This document shows positions 1 through 8,249 of a DNA stretch of 34,871 bases, one piece after another. Both the position numbers and the translations under genes were made by a program. The stretch is from Pseudomonadota bacterium. GTDB taxonomy: Bacteria > Myxococcota > UBA9042 > PHBI01. Under the pieces are notes generated by a model. It did not search any database. It was not told the DNA's origin and saw nothing but the letters and a program-made list of their open reading frames with translations. Where the stretch lies: NCBI GenBank assembly GCA_005772945.1, contig SXIE01000356.1, positions 1-34,871 of the forward strand. Reading direction: 5' to 3'. Positions within the stretch are counted from its first letter, which is position 1; every line of letters starts with the position of its first letter.

Positions 1-2
1 CC

Positions 3-107
3 ACCCCGACCGACACGGAGCCCACCCCGAACGACACCGGGCCGGCCCCGAACGACACCGAGCCCACCCCGACCGACACCGAGCCCACCCCGACCGACAC
101 CGGCCAC
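3..107 (+). repeat. 21-bp tandem repeat encoding a TPTDTEP linker
   Basis: Five adjacent 21-base units (3-23, 24-44, 45-65, 66-86, 87-107) encode TPTDTEP, TPNDTGP, APNDTEP, TPTDTEP and TPTDTGH. The array runs off the left edge, so the copy number is unknown. The product is an extended, Thr-rich acidic linker ahead of the first Cys-rich repeat. Confidence 0.85.
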
Positions 108-3100
108 TGCCTCGGCGACGCTTGCGGACCGCCCGTCGGCTGCGGCAATGGCGTCATCGACCACGGCGAAGACTGCGATGCGTTCGCGCTCGGCGACGCC
201 ACGTGCGCGACGCTCGGCTTCGCCGACGGACGCCTCGCGTGTGCCGCTGATTGCTCCTTCGACACCGCGGCGTGCACGGGTTGCACGCAAGACGCGCAGT
301 GCCTGACCCCCGCGCATCCCAAGGTGCTCGCCGCAGGCACGTGCTGCGGCTGCGGCGCCGTATGCCGCGATGGTCAATGCGGATCGGACTGCGTTCAGGC
401 CGACTGTTGCGCCGAGTCCGGGTGCGACGCGGCGTGCGAGAACCTGACGCCATTTTGCGGCAACGGCGCGCGCGAAGGCAACGAGCCCTGCGACGACGAC
501 GACCTCGGGGACACCACCTGCGAGTCTCTAGGTTTGCCGGTCGGCGTGCTCGCTTGCGCGCCCGACTGCGCGCTCGACACCGACGGGTGCAAGGTCTGCG
601 ACAAGCCGATCGCCGTCGATCCGCAGAACTGCGGCGGCTGCGATATCGTATGCGCAAGCGATCACGTCGGCGGCAAGAGCACGCTCGTCTCTCTCGAAAA
701 CGTCCTGACCACGCTGACCGGCGACTTCGACGGCGACGGCAACGCGGACGTCGCGATGCTCGCCGGTGCCCCGACGACGACCGCGCGCGGCGTGCGCGTC
801 TCGTTTGGTGACGGTCATGGGCAATTCGCGCCGGCGCCCCTCTTCGAGATCACGAACGCCGGGCGCACGTACCCGCGCTGGGGCAGCTCGATCGTGGTCG
901 CCGACGTCGACGCTGACACGCGCGATGATCTCATCGCGTTCGACACGGTCGACCTGCAGATCCTCCGTTCGATGGGCGACGGGACCTTCGCGGTGACCCC
1001 CTATGCGGTCGACGGCGGTGCGCGCGTCTACGGCGTCTCGGCCGCGGACTTCGACGGCGACAGTGACATCGATTTCGTCGCCGAGTCCGCGTCGGGCGGT
1101 CTCTGGTTTTTCGCGGGCGATGGCGCTGGCACGTTCGCCGCTGCGGTTGCCGCGGCCCCCGGCGTCGGGGCGAGCGGGGCGATCGGCTCCCTGCGCGCCG
1201 CCGACTTCGATGGTGACCAGGTGCTCGACCTCGTCGCCGTGTGCGACGCCGACATGTACTGCAACCGCTACGCGGTGTTCCTTGGAAACGGCGACGGCAC
1301 GTTCGACGCGGCGCTCACCAACTATGGCTTCGCGGGTTCCAATTGGATGACCGGCATCGCCGTGGGGGACGTCGACGAGGACGGCCATGAAGACATCGTG
1401 GCCGGACGCTACAACTACTCGCTCGGCCAGCCGCTCGTCGGGTTCCTCGCCGGCCGCGGCGACGGGACCTTCACCGCGCGCGCGCTGTCGATCGTCGACC
1501 CCACCTGCGGCACCTGGCCCGGCACCTCCCAGGGCGGTCCGCTGCTCGCCGATTTCGATCAGGATGGCCACCTCGATGTCGTCGTCGCGTGCACCAGCGG
1601 TGGAGGCGGCCGAGTCTTTCGCGGCGACGGCGACTGGACGTTCCAGGCGTCGCTCGGCTTCCGCTTCGACTACACGTACTACGGCCCGGTGCTCGCGCTG
1701 GGCGAGTTCGATGGCGACGGCCGCTTGGACATCGTGCTGTCGATGTTCAACTACGTCCGCCTGGGCCTCGGGCGCCGCGATGGCGCGTTCGAATTCGTCG
1801 CGGGTCAGCACGGCACCTGTACCGCAGGCCTCTGCGTCAAACAGTGCGATCCAGGTTGGGACGACTGCAACGGCAACGTCCAGACCGACGGCTGCGAGAC
1901 CGATGTCCGTTACGTCGCGGATCATTGCGGAGGTTGCACGAACGTCTGCTCGTCGCAGCACGTCGTCGCCCCGAACTGCTCTGAAGGCGTTTGCAATGGC
2001 ACGTGCGTGAGCGGCTACGCCGACTGCAATCACGACAAGCTCCGCGACGGCTGCGAAGCGACGCTGGCCTCGGACACCCAGAACTGCAAAACCTGCGGGA
2101 CCGTCTGCGCGCTGCCCCACGCCGTCCAATCCTGCCGCGAGGGCGTGTGCGCGATCGGGAGCTGCCAGGACGGTTGGGCCGACTGCGACAAGAACGCCGC
2201 GAACGGCTGCGAGATCGACACGACGTCCGATCCGCTGCATTGCGCCGTCTGCGACCATGCCTGCGAGTTCGGAACGGGTTGCGTTCAGAGCGTCTGCGTC
2301 GCCGGTTGCAGCACCGGGCGCAAGGACTGCGACGACGAGCTCGCGAACGGCTGTGAGGCGATCCTCGCGACCGACTCCGACAACTGCGGCGACTGCGGTA
2401 TCGCGTGCTCGGACCATCATATCAACGGCGTCCTGAACCTCGCCCTCGGGACGACGGCGACAGCCTACGCGGCCGCAGCCGGGGACTTCACCGGCGACGG
2501 CAAAGCCGATCTCGCGCTGCGCAGCTACAGCAATGGGCAGTACCAACTGGTCGTCGACGTCGGCGACGGGCACGCTGTCTTCACACCGCTCGCCCCGATC
2601 ACGCCGCTCGGCAGCGGCTATTCCAAGCACACATCGGGACTTCGTGCGGCCGATTTCGATGCCGACGGCCGCGACGACCTCCTCGCTGCCTTTCCAAACG
2701 ATGCGGCACTCTTGCGCTCGCTCGGCGACGGCGGCTTCTCGGTCGGCGCGCTCCCGATCCCCGCGGGGGCCGTCTTGCGCCAAACGGCGGTCGGCGAATT
2801 CGATGGCGATCGCGTTCTCGATTTCATCGGCGCCACCGACACCGACTTGCGTCTCTATCCCGGTCGCGGCAACGCGACGTTCGGCGCGGACGGCGCGCTC
2901 TTGGCGGGCGACGGGCCCGTCGCGACGCTCGGCCTCACGGCCGCGGATTACAACGGTGACGGCGCGCTCGATGTCGTCGGGCTCGCCGCCGCGGTGAACC
3001 GCCTCAGCGCGATCACGCTATGGCTCGGCGACGGTCACGGCGGGTTTCTCGCGCCAAGCGCGATCGGCACCCAAGAGGCGGCCGTTCTGCTCGTCGGCGG

Positions 3101-6100
3101 CGCGTTCAACGAGGATGGCCGGCCTGACCTCGCGGTCATGCATCTGCCGATCGGCAGCACGAATTTTGCGCCCGAGAGCCTCGCCTTGCTCCTGAATGCG
3201 GGCGCCGGGAGCTTCACGAAGACCGCCGACTTCTATACGGGCTACTTCGACTACGTCGTGGTCGCAGATTTCGATGGCGTGCAGGGCGACGACTTCTTCC
3301 TCTCGGACACCTTCGCGGGCGGCCTGACGCTGGTCAATCGGGGCGATGGCACATTCGGCCCCTTTCGCGCGCAGGCGGTCAGCGGATCGGCCGGCGTCGC
3401 GGCCGACCTCGATGGCGACGGACGCACGGATTTGGCGCTCTGCTATGGCTCGGTGTTTCCGGCCGGCGTCGGGATCGGCGCCTTTGCGATCGGTCTGGGG
3501 GACGTGCGTGGCGATCTCGATTTCTACCGCGGCCAAGGGGTTTGTAGCGCGGCTGGGTGTACGGGGACCTGCGATGCGACATGGCGCGACTGCAACGACG
3601 ACCTCCAGAGCGATGGCTGTGAGACGAGCACCGTGTCCGATCCCGACCACTGCGGCGCGTGCGGCACAGTCTACTCGACCTTCGGCCTCGTCGGAGCCGG
3701 GTGCGCGAATGGGGTCTGTCGCGGCACATGCCAAGCGGGCCACCTCGATCGCGATCGCAACATCCAGTCGAACGGGTGCGAAGGCATCCTCGAGGCGCCG
3801 ATTCTCGACGGACCGGTGCCCGCGGTCGGCTCGACCGGCGGCGTGTTGACGCTGCTCGGGCAGCGCTTCAGCACGTTGCCGGGTGAACTGCGCGGGATAT
3901 TCACCGGCAATGGCGCATCGAACAGCGACGTCGTCACGGTGACGAGCGACACCAGCGGCACCATCCGGTTGCCCCACGCCGCGGGAACATACACGCTCAC
4001 CCTCCAGCAGGCAGGTCTCGTGAGCGAGCCGTTGCTCGTCCACGTCGCCCCGGATGGTCCCTCCAACGTGGTCGCGGCGGGCGACTTCGACGATGACGGC
4101 GAGGCCGACCTCGCCCTTGCGACGGGGGGCGATGAGACGATCGGCGTCTTGCTCGGCAACGGCGACGGCACCCTGCAAACTGAGCAGACCCGCGCGGTCG
4201 ACGCGGCGCCGACGGCGATCAGCGTCGGCGATTTCGACGGCGACGCGCTTCCGGATGTGGCGGTCCTCAGTCAGCGCGCGGATCTGGCGACCGTCTTTCT
4301 CGGCAACGGCGACGGCACTCTCGCGGCCGGCATTCCGTTCGCCACCGGGCGGCGCCCGATGGCGCTGGTCGCGGCCGATCTGGATGGCGATGGCCACCTC
4401 GATCTCGCGGTCACGCACTTCGTCGACGACGCCGTGGGCCTGTTTCTCGGGCACGGCGACGGCACGTTCGCCGACCCTGTCTTCGTCGCGGCGCCGGCCG
4501 GTCCCGCCGGTGTCGCGAGCGCGGATTTCGATGGCGACGGTGACGCGGACTTGGCGGTCGCCGGGTGCGGCACCCTGGAGCTCGCGATCCTCGTCAACGC
4601 CGGCGACGGGAGCTTCGCGTCGGGCGCCCGTTGGGCGCTCGGGGCGCGATTCCGCAGAAACCCAGTGGCCATCGCGGCCGTCGACGTCGATGGGCACGGC
4701 ACGGTCGATCTGTTGGTCGGCGGCGATCGCATCGAACTCTACGCCGGGGCGGGCGACGGCACTTTCACGCTCGCGGCCGATCTCGCGACCCGCGGGTATG
4801 CGCTCGAGGTGCGTGACCTCGATGGCGATGGCCTGCGTGATCTCGTGGCGATCGGATCGGACGCCCGCGTCCTCGCGCAGCGCCCTGACGGCACCTTCGC
4901 TGCGGCGATCGGCCACGCGGTCGGCGACGGTCCCGGCTCGGTCGGGGTCGCGGACTACAACGCCGACGGGCGCCCCGATCTGGTCGTCGGCAACATCAAC
5001 ACCGCGAAGTTCACGTTGCTCCTCTCGTCACCGAGCGGCCTCGGGACGCCCGGCACACTGCCCAGCGATGGCGCGCTCGTGGCGCTCGGCGACCTGGACG
5101 GCGACGGCGCGCTCGACCTCGTCGTCGCTGCGAACACGACGCTCTCCGTGCAGCGCGGCGACGGGCAGGGCCACTTCGGCGCGCCCGTCCGGTATGCGAA
5201 ACCCACCGGTCTCAGACGTCTCGTCGTGGATGACATCGACGCCGACGGGGACCTCGATTGCGTCGTCCTCGATCAAGCGACGGTGGACGTCTTCTTGGGG
5301 CATGGCGATGGCACTTTGCAGCCGTTCGTATCCACGGCCACCGGCAGTCCCGCCGCGACCTTCTTCGCCAGCGGGCATCTCGATGACGACGGCAAGCCCG
5401 ACCTCGTGTTGTGGAGCAGCCAGCGCGTCAGCCTGCTGGGCGGTCGCGGTGACGGCACGTTCGACCCAGCGACCCCGATCATGCACGTCGACAACCAGTC
5501 GCCGCAGGGCGAGCTCGCCTTCGTGAACCACAACTCCCTGCAAGGCATGAAGCTCGCGGATCTCGATGGCAACGGCAAGACCGACATCCTCTTGTCGGTC
5601 GCACAGAGCACGCCTTACGACAACTGGTCCTCGGGCCGGCTGCTGTTGTTCGTCCTCTATCGCGATGGCAATCGGCACTTCGATCTGAGCGGCATCGTCA
5701 GCGCCGACGAGTCGCCGGCCGCCGCCGGAGGCTACGTCCTCCCGGGCGGCAGCTCCGATATCGCCGTCGCGGATCTCGATGGCGATCAGGCGCTCGACGT
5801 CGCGGCCGGTGGGACCATCCTCCTCGGGATCCCCGGCGCCCTCGGAACCGACGCGGCCTTGGAGGTCACGCCCGTGACGTTCACGGGACGCGGCACCTTG
5901 CTCGTGGAGGTCAGCGGCGATGGCGTCCTGGATCTCATCGCGGTCACGGGCAACAGCGTGAGGATCTATCCGGGGCTGGGCGACGGCACGCTTGGCGCGT
6001 TGCGCACCTTCGCCGCGGGGTACACCGCGCGCAGCGTCGCCGCCGGCGACCTGGACGGCAACGGTACGGCGGATCTGGTCGTTGGCAGCACCGGCACTGG

Positions 6101-6137
6101 CAGCGGTGCGACCGTGACCGTGCTGCTGAGGCCGTGA
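3..6137 (+). CDS. Giant secreted FG-GAP/VCBS beta-propeller and Cys-rich repeat protein (5' end outside window)
   Basis: The frame is open from base 3 to the TGA at 6135-6137 (2044 residues) with no convincing start, so the N-terminus lies upstream; an internal GTG at 324 sits inside a Cys-rich repeat and is not the start. Order seen: a Thr/Pro/Asp linker (residues 1-35); two CGNG...GE.CD Cys-rich repeats (about 44-205); seven FG-GAP loops (about 240-600); a Cys-rich block of C..G..DC....GCE units (600-805); seven more loops (810-1177); a shorter Cys block (1180-1260); an IPT/TIG-like Ig domain (about 1263-1350); then fourteen loops to the end. Each loop has the D-x-D-x-D-G calcium pattern of FG-GAP/VCBS repeats, which form propeller blades. 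It is probably an exported surface or matrix protein; the ligand is unknown. No MYXO-CTERM tail is visible. It converges on the TA pair that follows. Confidence 0.9.
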   Translation, partial: TPTDTEPTPNDTGPAPNDTEPTPTDTEPTPTDTGHCLGDACGPPVGCGNGVIDHGEDCDAFALGDATCATLGFADGRLACAADCSFDTAACTGCTQDAQCLTPAHPKVLAAGTCCGCGAVCRDGQCGSDCVQADCCAESGCDAACENLTPFCGNGAREGNEPCDDDDLGDTTCESLGLPVGVLACAPDCALDTDGCKVCDKPIAVDPQNCGGCDIVCASDHVGGKSTLVSLENVLTTLTGDFDGDGNADVAMLAGAPTTTARGVRVSFGDGHGQFAPAPLFEITNAGRTYPRWGSSIVVADVDADTRDDLIAFDTVDLQILRSMGDGTFAVTPYAVDGGARVYGVSAADFDGDSDIDFVAESASGGLWFFAGDGAGTFAAAVAAAPGVGASGAIGSLRAADFDGDQVLDLVAVCDADMYCNRYAVFLGNGDGTFDAALTNYGFAGSNWMTGIAVGDVDEDGHEDIVAGRYNYSLGQPLVGFLAGRGDGTFTARALSIVDPTCGTWPGTSQGGPLLADFDQDGHLDVVVACTSGGGGRVFRGDGDWTFQASLGFRFDYTYYGPVLALGEFDGDGRLDIVLSMFNYVRLGLGRRDGAFEFVAGQHGTCTAGLCVKQCDPGWDDCNGNVQTDGCETDVRYVADHCGGCTNVCSSQHVVAPNCSEGVCNGTCVSGYADCNHDKLRDGCEATLASDTQNCKTCGTVCALPHAVQSCREGVCAIGSCQDGWADCDKNAANGCEIDTTSDPLHCAVCDHACEFGTGCVQSVCVAGCSTGRKDCDDELANGCEAILATDSDNCGDCGIACSDHHINGVLNLALGTTATAYAAAAGDFTGDGKADLALRSYSNGQYQLVVDVGDGHAVFTPLAPITPLGSGYSKHTSGLRAADFDADGRDDLLAAFPNDAALLRSLGDGGFSVGALPIPAGAVLRQTAVGEFDGDRVLDFIGATDTDLRLYPGRGNATFGADGALLAGDGPVATLGLTAADYNGDGALDVVGLAAAVNRLSAITLWLGDGHGGFLAPSAIGTQEAAVLLVGGAFNEDGRPDLAVMHLPIGSTNFAPESLALLLNAGAGSFTKTADFYTGYFDYVVVADFDGVQGDDFFLSDTFAGGLTLVNRGDGTFGPFRAQAVSGSAGVAADLDGDGRTDLALCYGSVFPAGVGIGAFAIGLGDVRGDLDFYRGQGVCSAAGCTGTCDATWRDCNDDLQSDGCETSTVSDPDHCGACGTVYSTFGLVGAGCANGVCRGTCQAGHLDRDRNIQSNGCEGILEAPILDGPVPAVGSTGGVLTLLGQRFSTLPGELRGIFTGNGASNSDVVTVTSDTSGTIRLPHAAGTYTLTLQQAGLVSEPLLVHVAPDGPSNVVAAGDFDDDGEADLALATGGDETIGVLLGNGDGTLQTEQTRAVDAAPTAISVGDFDGDALPDVAVLSQRADLATVFLGNGDGTLAAGIPFATGRRPMALVAADLDGDGHLDLAVTHFVDDAVGLFLGHGDGTFADPVFVAAPAGPAGVASADFDGDGDADLAVAGCGTLELAILVNAGDGSFASGARWALGARFRRNPVAIAAVDVDGHGTVDLLVGGDRIELYAGAGDGTFTLAADLATRGYALEVRDLDGDGLRDLVAIGSDARVLAQRPDGTFAAAIGHAVGDGPGSVGVADYNADGRPDLVVGNINTAKFTLLLSSPSGLGTPGTLPSDGALVALGDLDGDGALDLVVAANTTLSVQRGDGQGHFGAPVRYAKPTGLRRLVVDDIDADGDLDCVVLDQATVDVFLGHGDGTLQPFVSTATGSPAATFFASGHLDDDGKPDLVLWSSQRVSLLGGRGDGTFDPATPIMHVDNQSPQGELAFVNHNSLQGMKLADLDGNGKTDILLSVAQSTPYDNWSSGRLLLFVLYRDGNRHFDLSGIVSADESPAAAGGYVLPGGSSDIAVADLDGDQALDVAAGGTILLGIPGALGTDAALEVTPVTFTGRGTLLVEVSGDGVLDLIAVTGNSVRIYPGLGDGTLGALRTFAAGYTARSVAAGDLDGNGTADLVVGSTGTGSGATVTVLLRP

Positions 6138-6160
6138 ATCGTGCAGCGCTTCCGAATGAT

Positions 6161-6185
6161 GCGTTCGGATCGGTCCGACGAACGC
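6161..6185. terminator. Hairpin between convergent genes
   Basis: GCGTTCG (6161-6167) pairs perfectly with CGAACGC (6179-6185) across an 11-nt loop. It lies 23 bases after the giant gene's stop and abuts the hepT-like stop at 6187. There is no T-tract on either side, so it may only be a weak or Rho-assisted bidirectional terminator. Confidence 0.4.
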
Positions 6186-6186
6186 G

Positions 6187-6678
6187 CTACGTCACACCCC
6201 GATCGAATCCACCACGCAAGCGCGCCACGAAGCGATCGAGATCCGCTCCGACCGCGACGTGCACGCGCACCAGACGCCGCGCGAGCTCGGTAAGCCGCAC
6301 CGGGTCGAGCTCCGCGTGGTACGCGTGTCGATGCACGTGGCGAAACCCGAGCAGCTCGCGCAGATCGACGAGACCTGACTCTGCAATGACCGCGTCACGC
6401 ACCCCGTCGATCGACAGCGACATCGTCTCGAGCAAGCGCCGATGCCAATCGGGACCACGCGACGGAACACCCTCGAACGTCCGCGCCACGCGCTCGCCGA
6501 TGGCCTCGAGCGCCGTGTACCAGGCGTCGATCGTACCCGCGAGCGCCGCCAGACTTCGCCAATCGTCGGGCGCCAGCGGCGGCTCCGCGAGCACGTCGGC
6601 AACCCGCGCCGCATGCTTCACCATGGCGCTCCAGTCGCGCCCAATCTCCGCCACGAGGACCCGCAGCGCTCCGCTCAT
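6187..6678 (-). CDS. HEPN-domain toxin, HepT-like RNase
   Basis: 163 residues from ATG at 6678, which overlaps the upstream antitoxin stop as ATGA. The helical protein carries the HEPN RNase signature R-x4-H-x-Y, read as R-HVHR-HAY near residue 125, inside the helix after VDLRELLGF. In characterised HepT-MntA systems this motif forms the RNase site at a dimer interface and its Tyr is modified by the partner nucleotidyltransferase. The 4-bp overlap and gene order (nucleotidyltransferase first) support one transcript and coupled translation. The longer frame to 6783 only reads into the partner gene. The RNA target cannot be told from sequence. Family assignment is by motif and context. Confidence 0.85.
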   Translation of the reverse strand: MSGALRVLVAEIGRDWSAMVKHAARVADVLAEPPLAPDDWRSLAALAGTIDAWYTALEAIGERVARTFEGVPSRGPDWHRRLLETMSLSIDGVRDAVIAESGLVDLRELLGFRHVHRHAYHAELDPVRLTELARRLVRVHVAVGADLDRFVARLRGGFDRGVT

Positions 6679-7040
6679 GTCGCGACCTCGCCGATTTCGA
6701 CCCCATCCGCCCGAATCCGCGCCGCAAACTCCACCGGCGCCCGCTCCATCTCGACCACATCCACGGACGCCGGCGCCGCACACAGCAGCTCGCCGACCGC
6801 CCTGAAATACACCTCGGGCGGCAATCCCTCGACCGCCAGGTCGATGTCCGCGTGCTCATCCGGCGTGCCCCACACGAGCGACCCGAAGAGCCACACGCGC
6901 TTCGCGCCCAGCTCCCGAAGCCGCGCCGCCAACGCCGGCACCGCCGCACGCAACGCCTCGGCGTGACGCGCGTCCGCCGCGCGCCGCTCGCGTTCGCGCC
7001 CCGCGATAAATGCCGCCATCGGGTGCTCACCGACTTCCAT
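6675..7040 (-). CDS. Minimal nucleotidyltransferase antitoxin, MntA-like
   Basis: 121 residues from ATG at 7040; AAGG lies about 8 bases upstream, and a second in-frame ATG at 7019 is possible. The MNT signature GS-x10-D-x-D is complete: GSLVWGTPDEHADID, at about residues 47-61, so the metal-binding acidic pair is intact. MntA-type enzymes add AMP to the Tyr of the HEPN R-x4-H-x-Y motif and so silence the RNase. The stop overlaps the toxin start by 4 bp. The gene is divergent from the antitoxin-like gene at 7180, with 139 bases between them that could hold promoters for both; I saw no convincing -35/-10 pair there. Alternative: a nucleotidyltransferase of unknown substrate, less likely given the HEPN neighbour. 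Confidence 0.85.
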   Translation of the reverse strand: MEVGEHPMAAFIAGRERERRAADARHAEALRAAVPALAARLRELGAKRVWLFGSLVWGTPDEHADIDLAVEGLPPEVYFRAVGELLCAAPASVDVVEMERAPVEFAARIRADGVEIGEVAT

Positions 7041-7179
7041 GGCCTGTACCTTAGCACGAGCGGGTCGCGTGGCGGCCCTTCGGGCATCGAACGGCGAACC
7101 ACAGCGCTTCGCCCCCTGGAGACCTTGGAGCATTCATCCGGGCCGCATCCATGCTACCCTAGGCCCCGGAGGTCCGGCC

Positions 7180-7578
7180 GTGACCCACGCGCTCAAGCTC
7201 CACATCCACGTCCCCAAGGACCTCATCATCCATCTGCCGGACGACTTTCCCGAGGGCCCGGCCGAGGTCGTCGCGCTCCACCCCGCCGCAGCCGAGCCAC
7301 GCGCGGCTCTCCTCGGCGTGCGTCCGGGCGAGGGCACGTGGCAAGGCCTCGTGACGATCGACGACGACTTCGATGCGCCGCTTCCGCCGGACTCCCGCCC
7401 CCTTTCGCCCCCCTCGCCGCGCATGCTGACCTCGCCCCATTCGCAGGACCCATGGCGTACGAATTCATCGTCACGACCAGCTACGGCCGCCTGCGCCAAT
7501 ACACCGCGCAGCTCGAAGGCGGGCACCGCGCCCGCGCCAACGGCCTCGCCGCCCAGGTCCCCGCCTGGTCCGTCATGA
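7180..7578 (+). CDS. Orphan antitoxin-like protein (3' end uncertain)
   Basis: Begins at GTG 7180 behind a clear GGAGG (7168-7172). The first 70 residues (LHIHVPKDLIIHLPDDFPEG ... VTIDDDFDAPLPPD) resemble small VapB-side antitoxins that end in a GxWxGxVxxxDDFDAPLP segment and normally precede a PIN toxin. In this family the stop usually follows that segment within about 15 residues. Here the frame stays open to 7578 with Pro/Ser/Arg-rich sequence, running 127 bases into the next gene, so the last ~60 residues are probably not native. A C-rich tract at 7386-7420 is a likely place for an indel. No PIN-domain toxin follows, so the protein is an orphan or a remnant. Family recognition is from memory and moderate. 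Confidence 0.55.
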   Translation: MTHALKLHIHVPKDLIIHLPDDFPEGPAEVVALHPAAAEPRAALLGVRPGEGTWQGLVTIDDDFDAPLPPDSRPLSPPSPRMLTSPHSQDPWRTNSSSRPATAACANTPRSSKAGTAPAPTASPPRSPPGPS

Positions 7579-8053
7579 AGGACCGCATCGTCGCCGAGCG
7601 CACCGAGCGCGAGTTCGCCGACGACAACGTCCTGCACGCGACCGCCCGCGCCCGCGTCGAGGACGCCGACACGACCCTCGGCGATGTCTCGTCCAAGAGC
7701 TACGAGTTCGCCGACAAACGCGCCGACCAAGAACCCTACGTGACCCTCTTCGGCACGATCCCCGCGAAGCGCGCCAGGGGCTTCGGACCCGCCAAGGCCA
7801 CCGAGGTCGGCGCCCGCATCTTGAAGGACGCCCCGCGCTTCGGACACGCCGAGCTCGACGCCCCGCTCGCCGCGCTCGCCACCGCGACCGCCGCCCTCAC
7901 CACCGCCAAGACGGCGCCATCCTCCTGCCGTGGTTCGAGCGCAAGAACAAGAAGGGCGGCGCCGACGAGACCGGCGAGGCCGACCCACTGACAGTGACAC
8001 CCGACGTGGGCGACAACACCGACGGCGGCGGCACCTCGACCGCCGAGTCCTGA
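7452..8053 (+). pseudogene. Helical hypothetical protein with an apparent 1-base frameshift
   Basis: ATG at 7452 opens a frame (MAYEFIVTTSYGRL...) that runs coherently to about 7910, then turns into Ser/Arg/Pro-rich sequence and stops at 7991. From 7913 another frame reads GAILLPWFERKNKKGGADET and on to an acidic Gly/Thr-rich tail ending at TGA 8051-8053. One extra base after 7910 would give ...LTTAKDGAILLPW. The protein looks all-helical with an Ala-rich heptad-like stretch near residues 135-152 and a KNKK segment near the end. It weakly recalls helical hypothetical proteins common in myxobacteria; no function is claimed. The break may be a true mutation or an assembly error. Confidence 0.6.
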
Positions 8054-8249
8054 ACGAGGCCTCGCGATGGTGTCCGTTCCGAAAGGGCCGCACCCGCGGG
8101 TCCCCTCACGCCCGTCGGACACGGCCTCCGCCACCGCGCCTACGGCCGGCCGCATTCGATGGGACGCGGACCCACGGCGCCCGTTGCTCCATGCACCTCT
8201 CGGGAGAATCCCCGTTGTAACCAGCGCGTGCGAGCGATATGCGAAGCCC

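Noticed and set aside
528..4916. Two long minus-strand frames (528-2783 and 3018-4916) inside the giant gene
   Set aside because: They mirror the repeated GATGGCGACGG calcium-loop codons on the plus strand, giving repetitive VAVAIEV-like antisense text, not a protein family.
8067..8249. ATG 8067 as start of the SNF2 protein
   Set aside because: The added 61 residues have lower GC3, no RBS and non-coding-like composition; GTG 8250 is preferred, though not certain.
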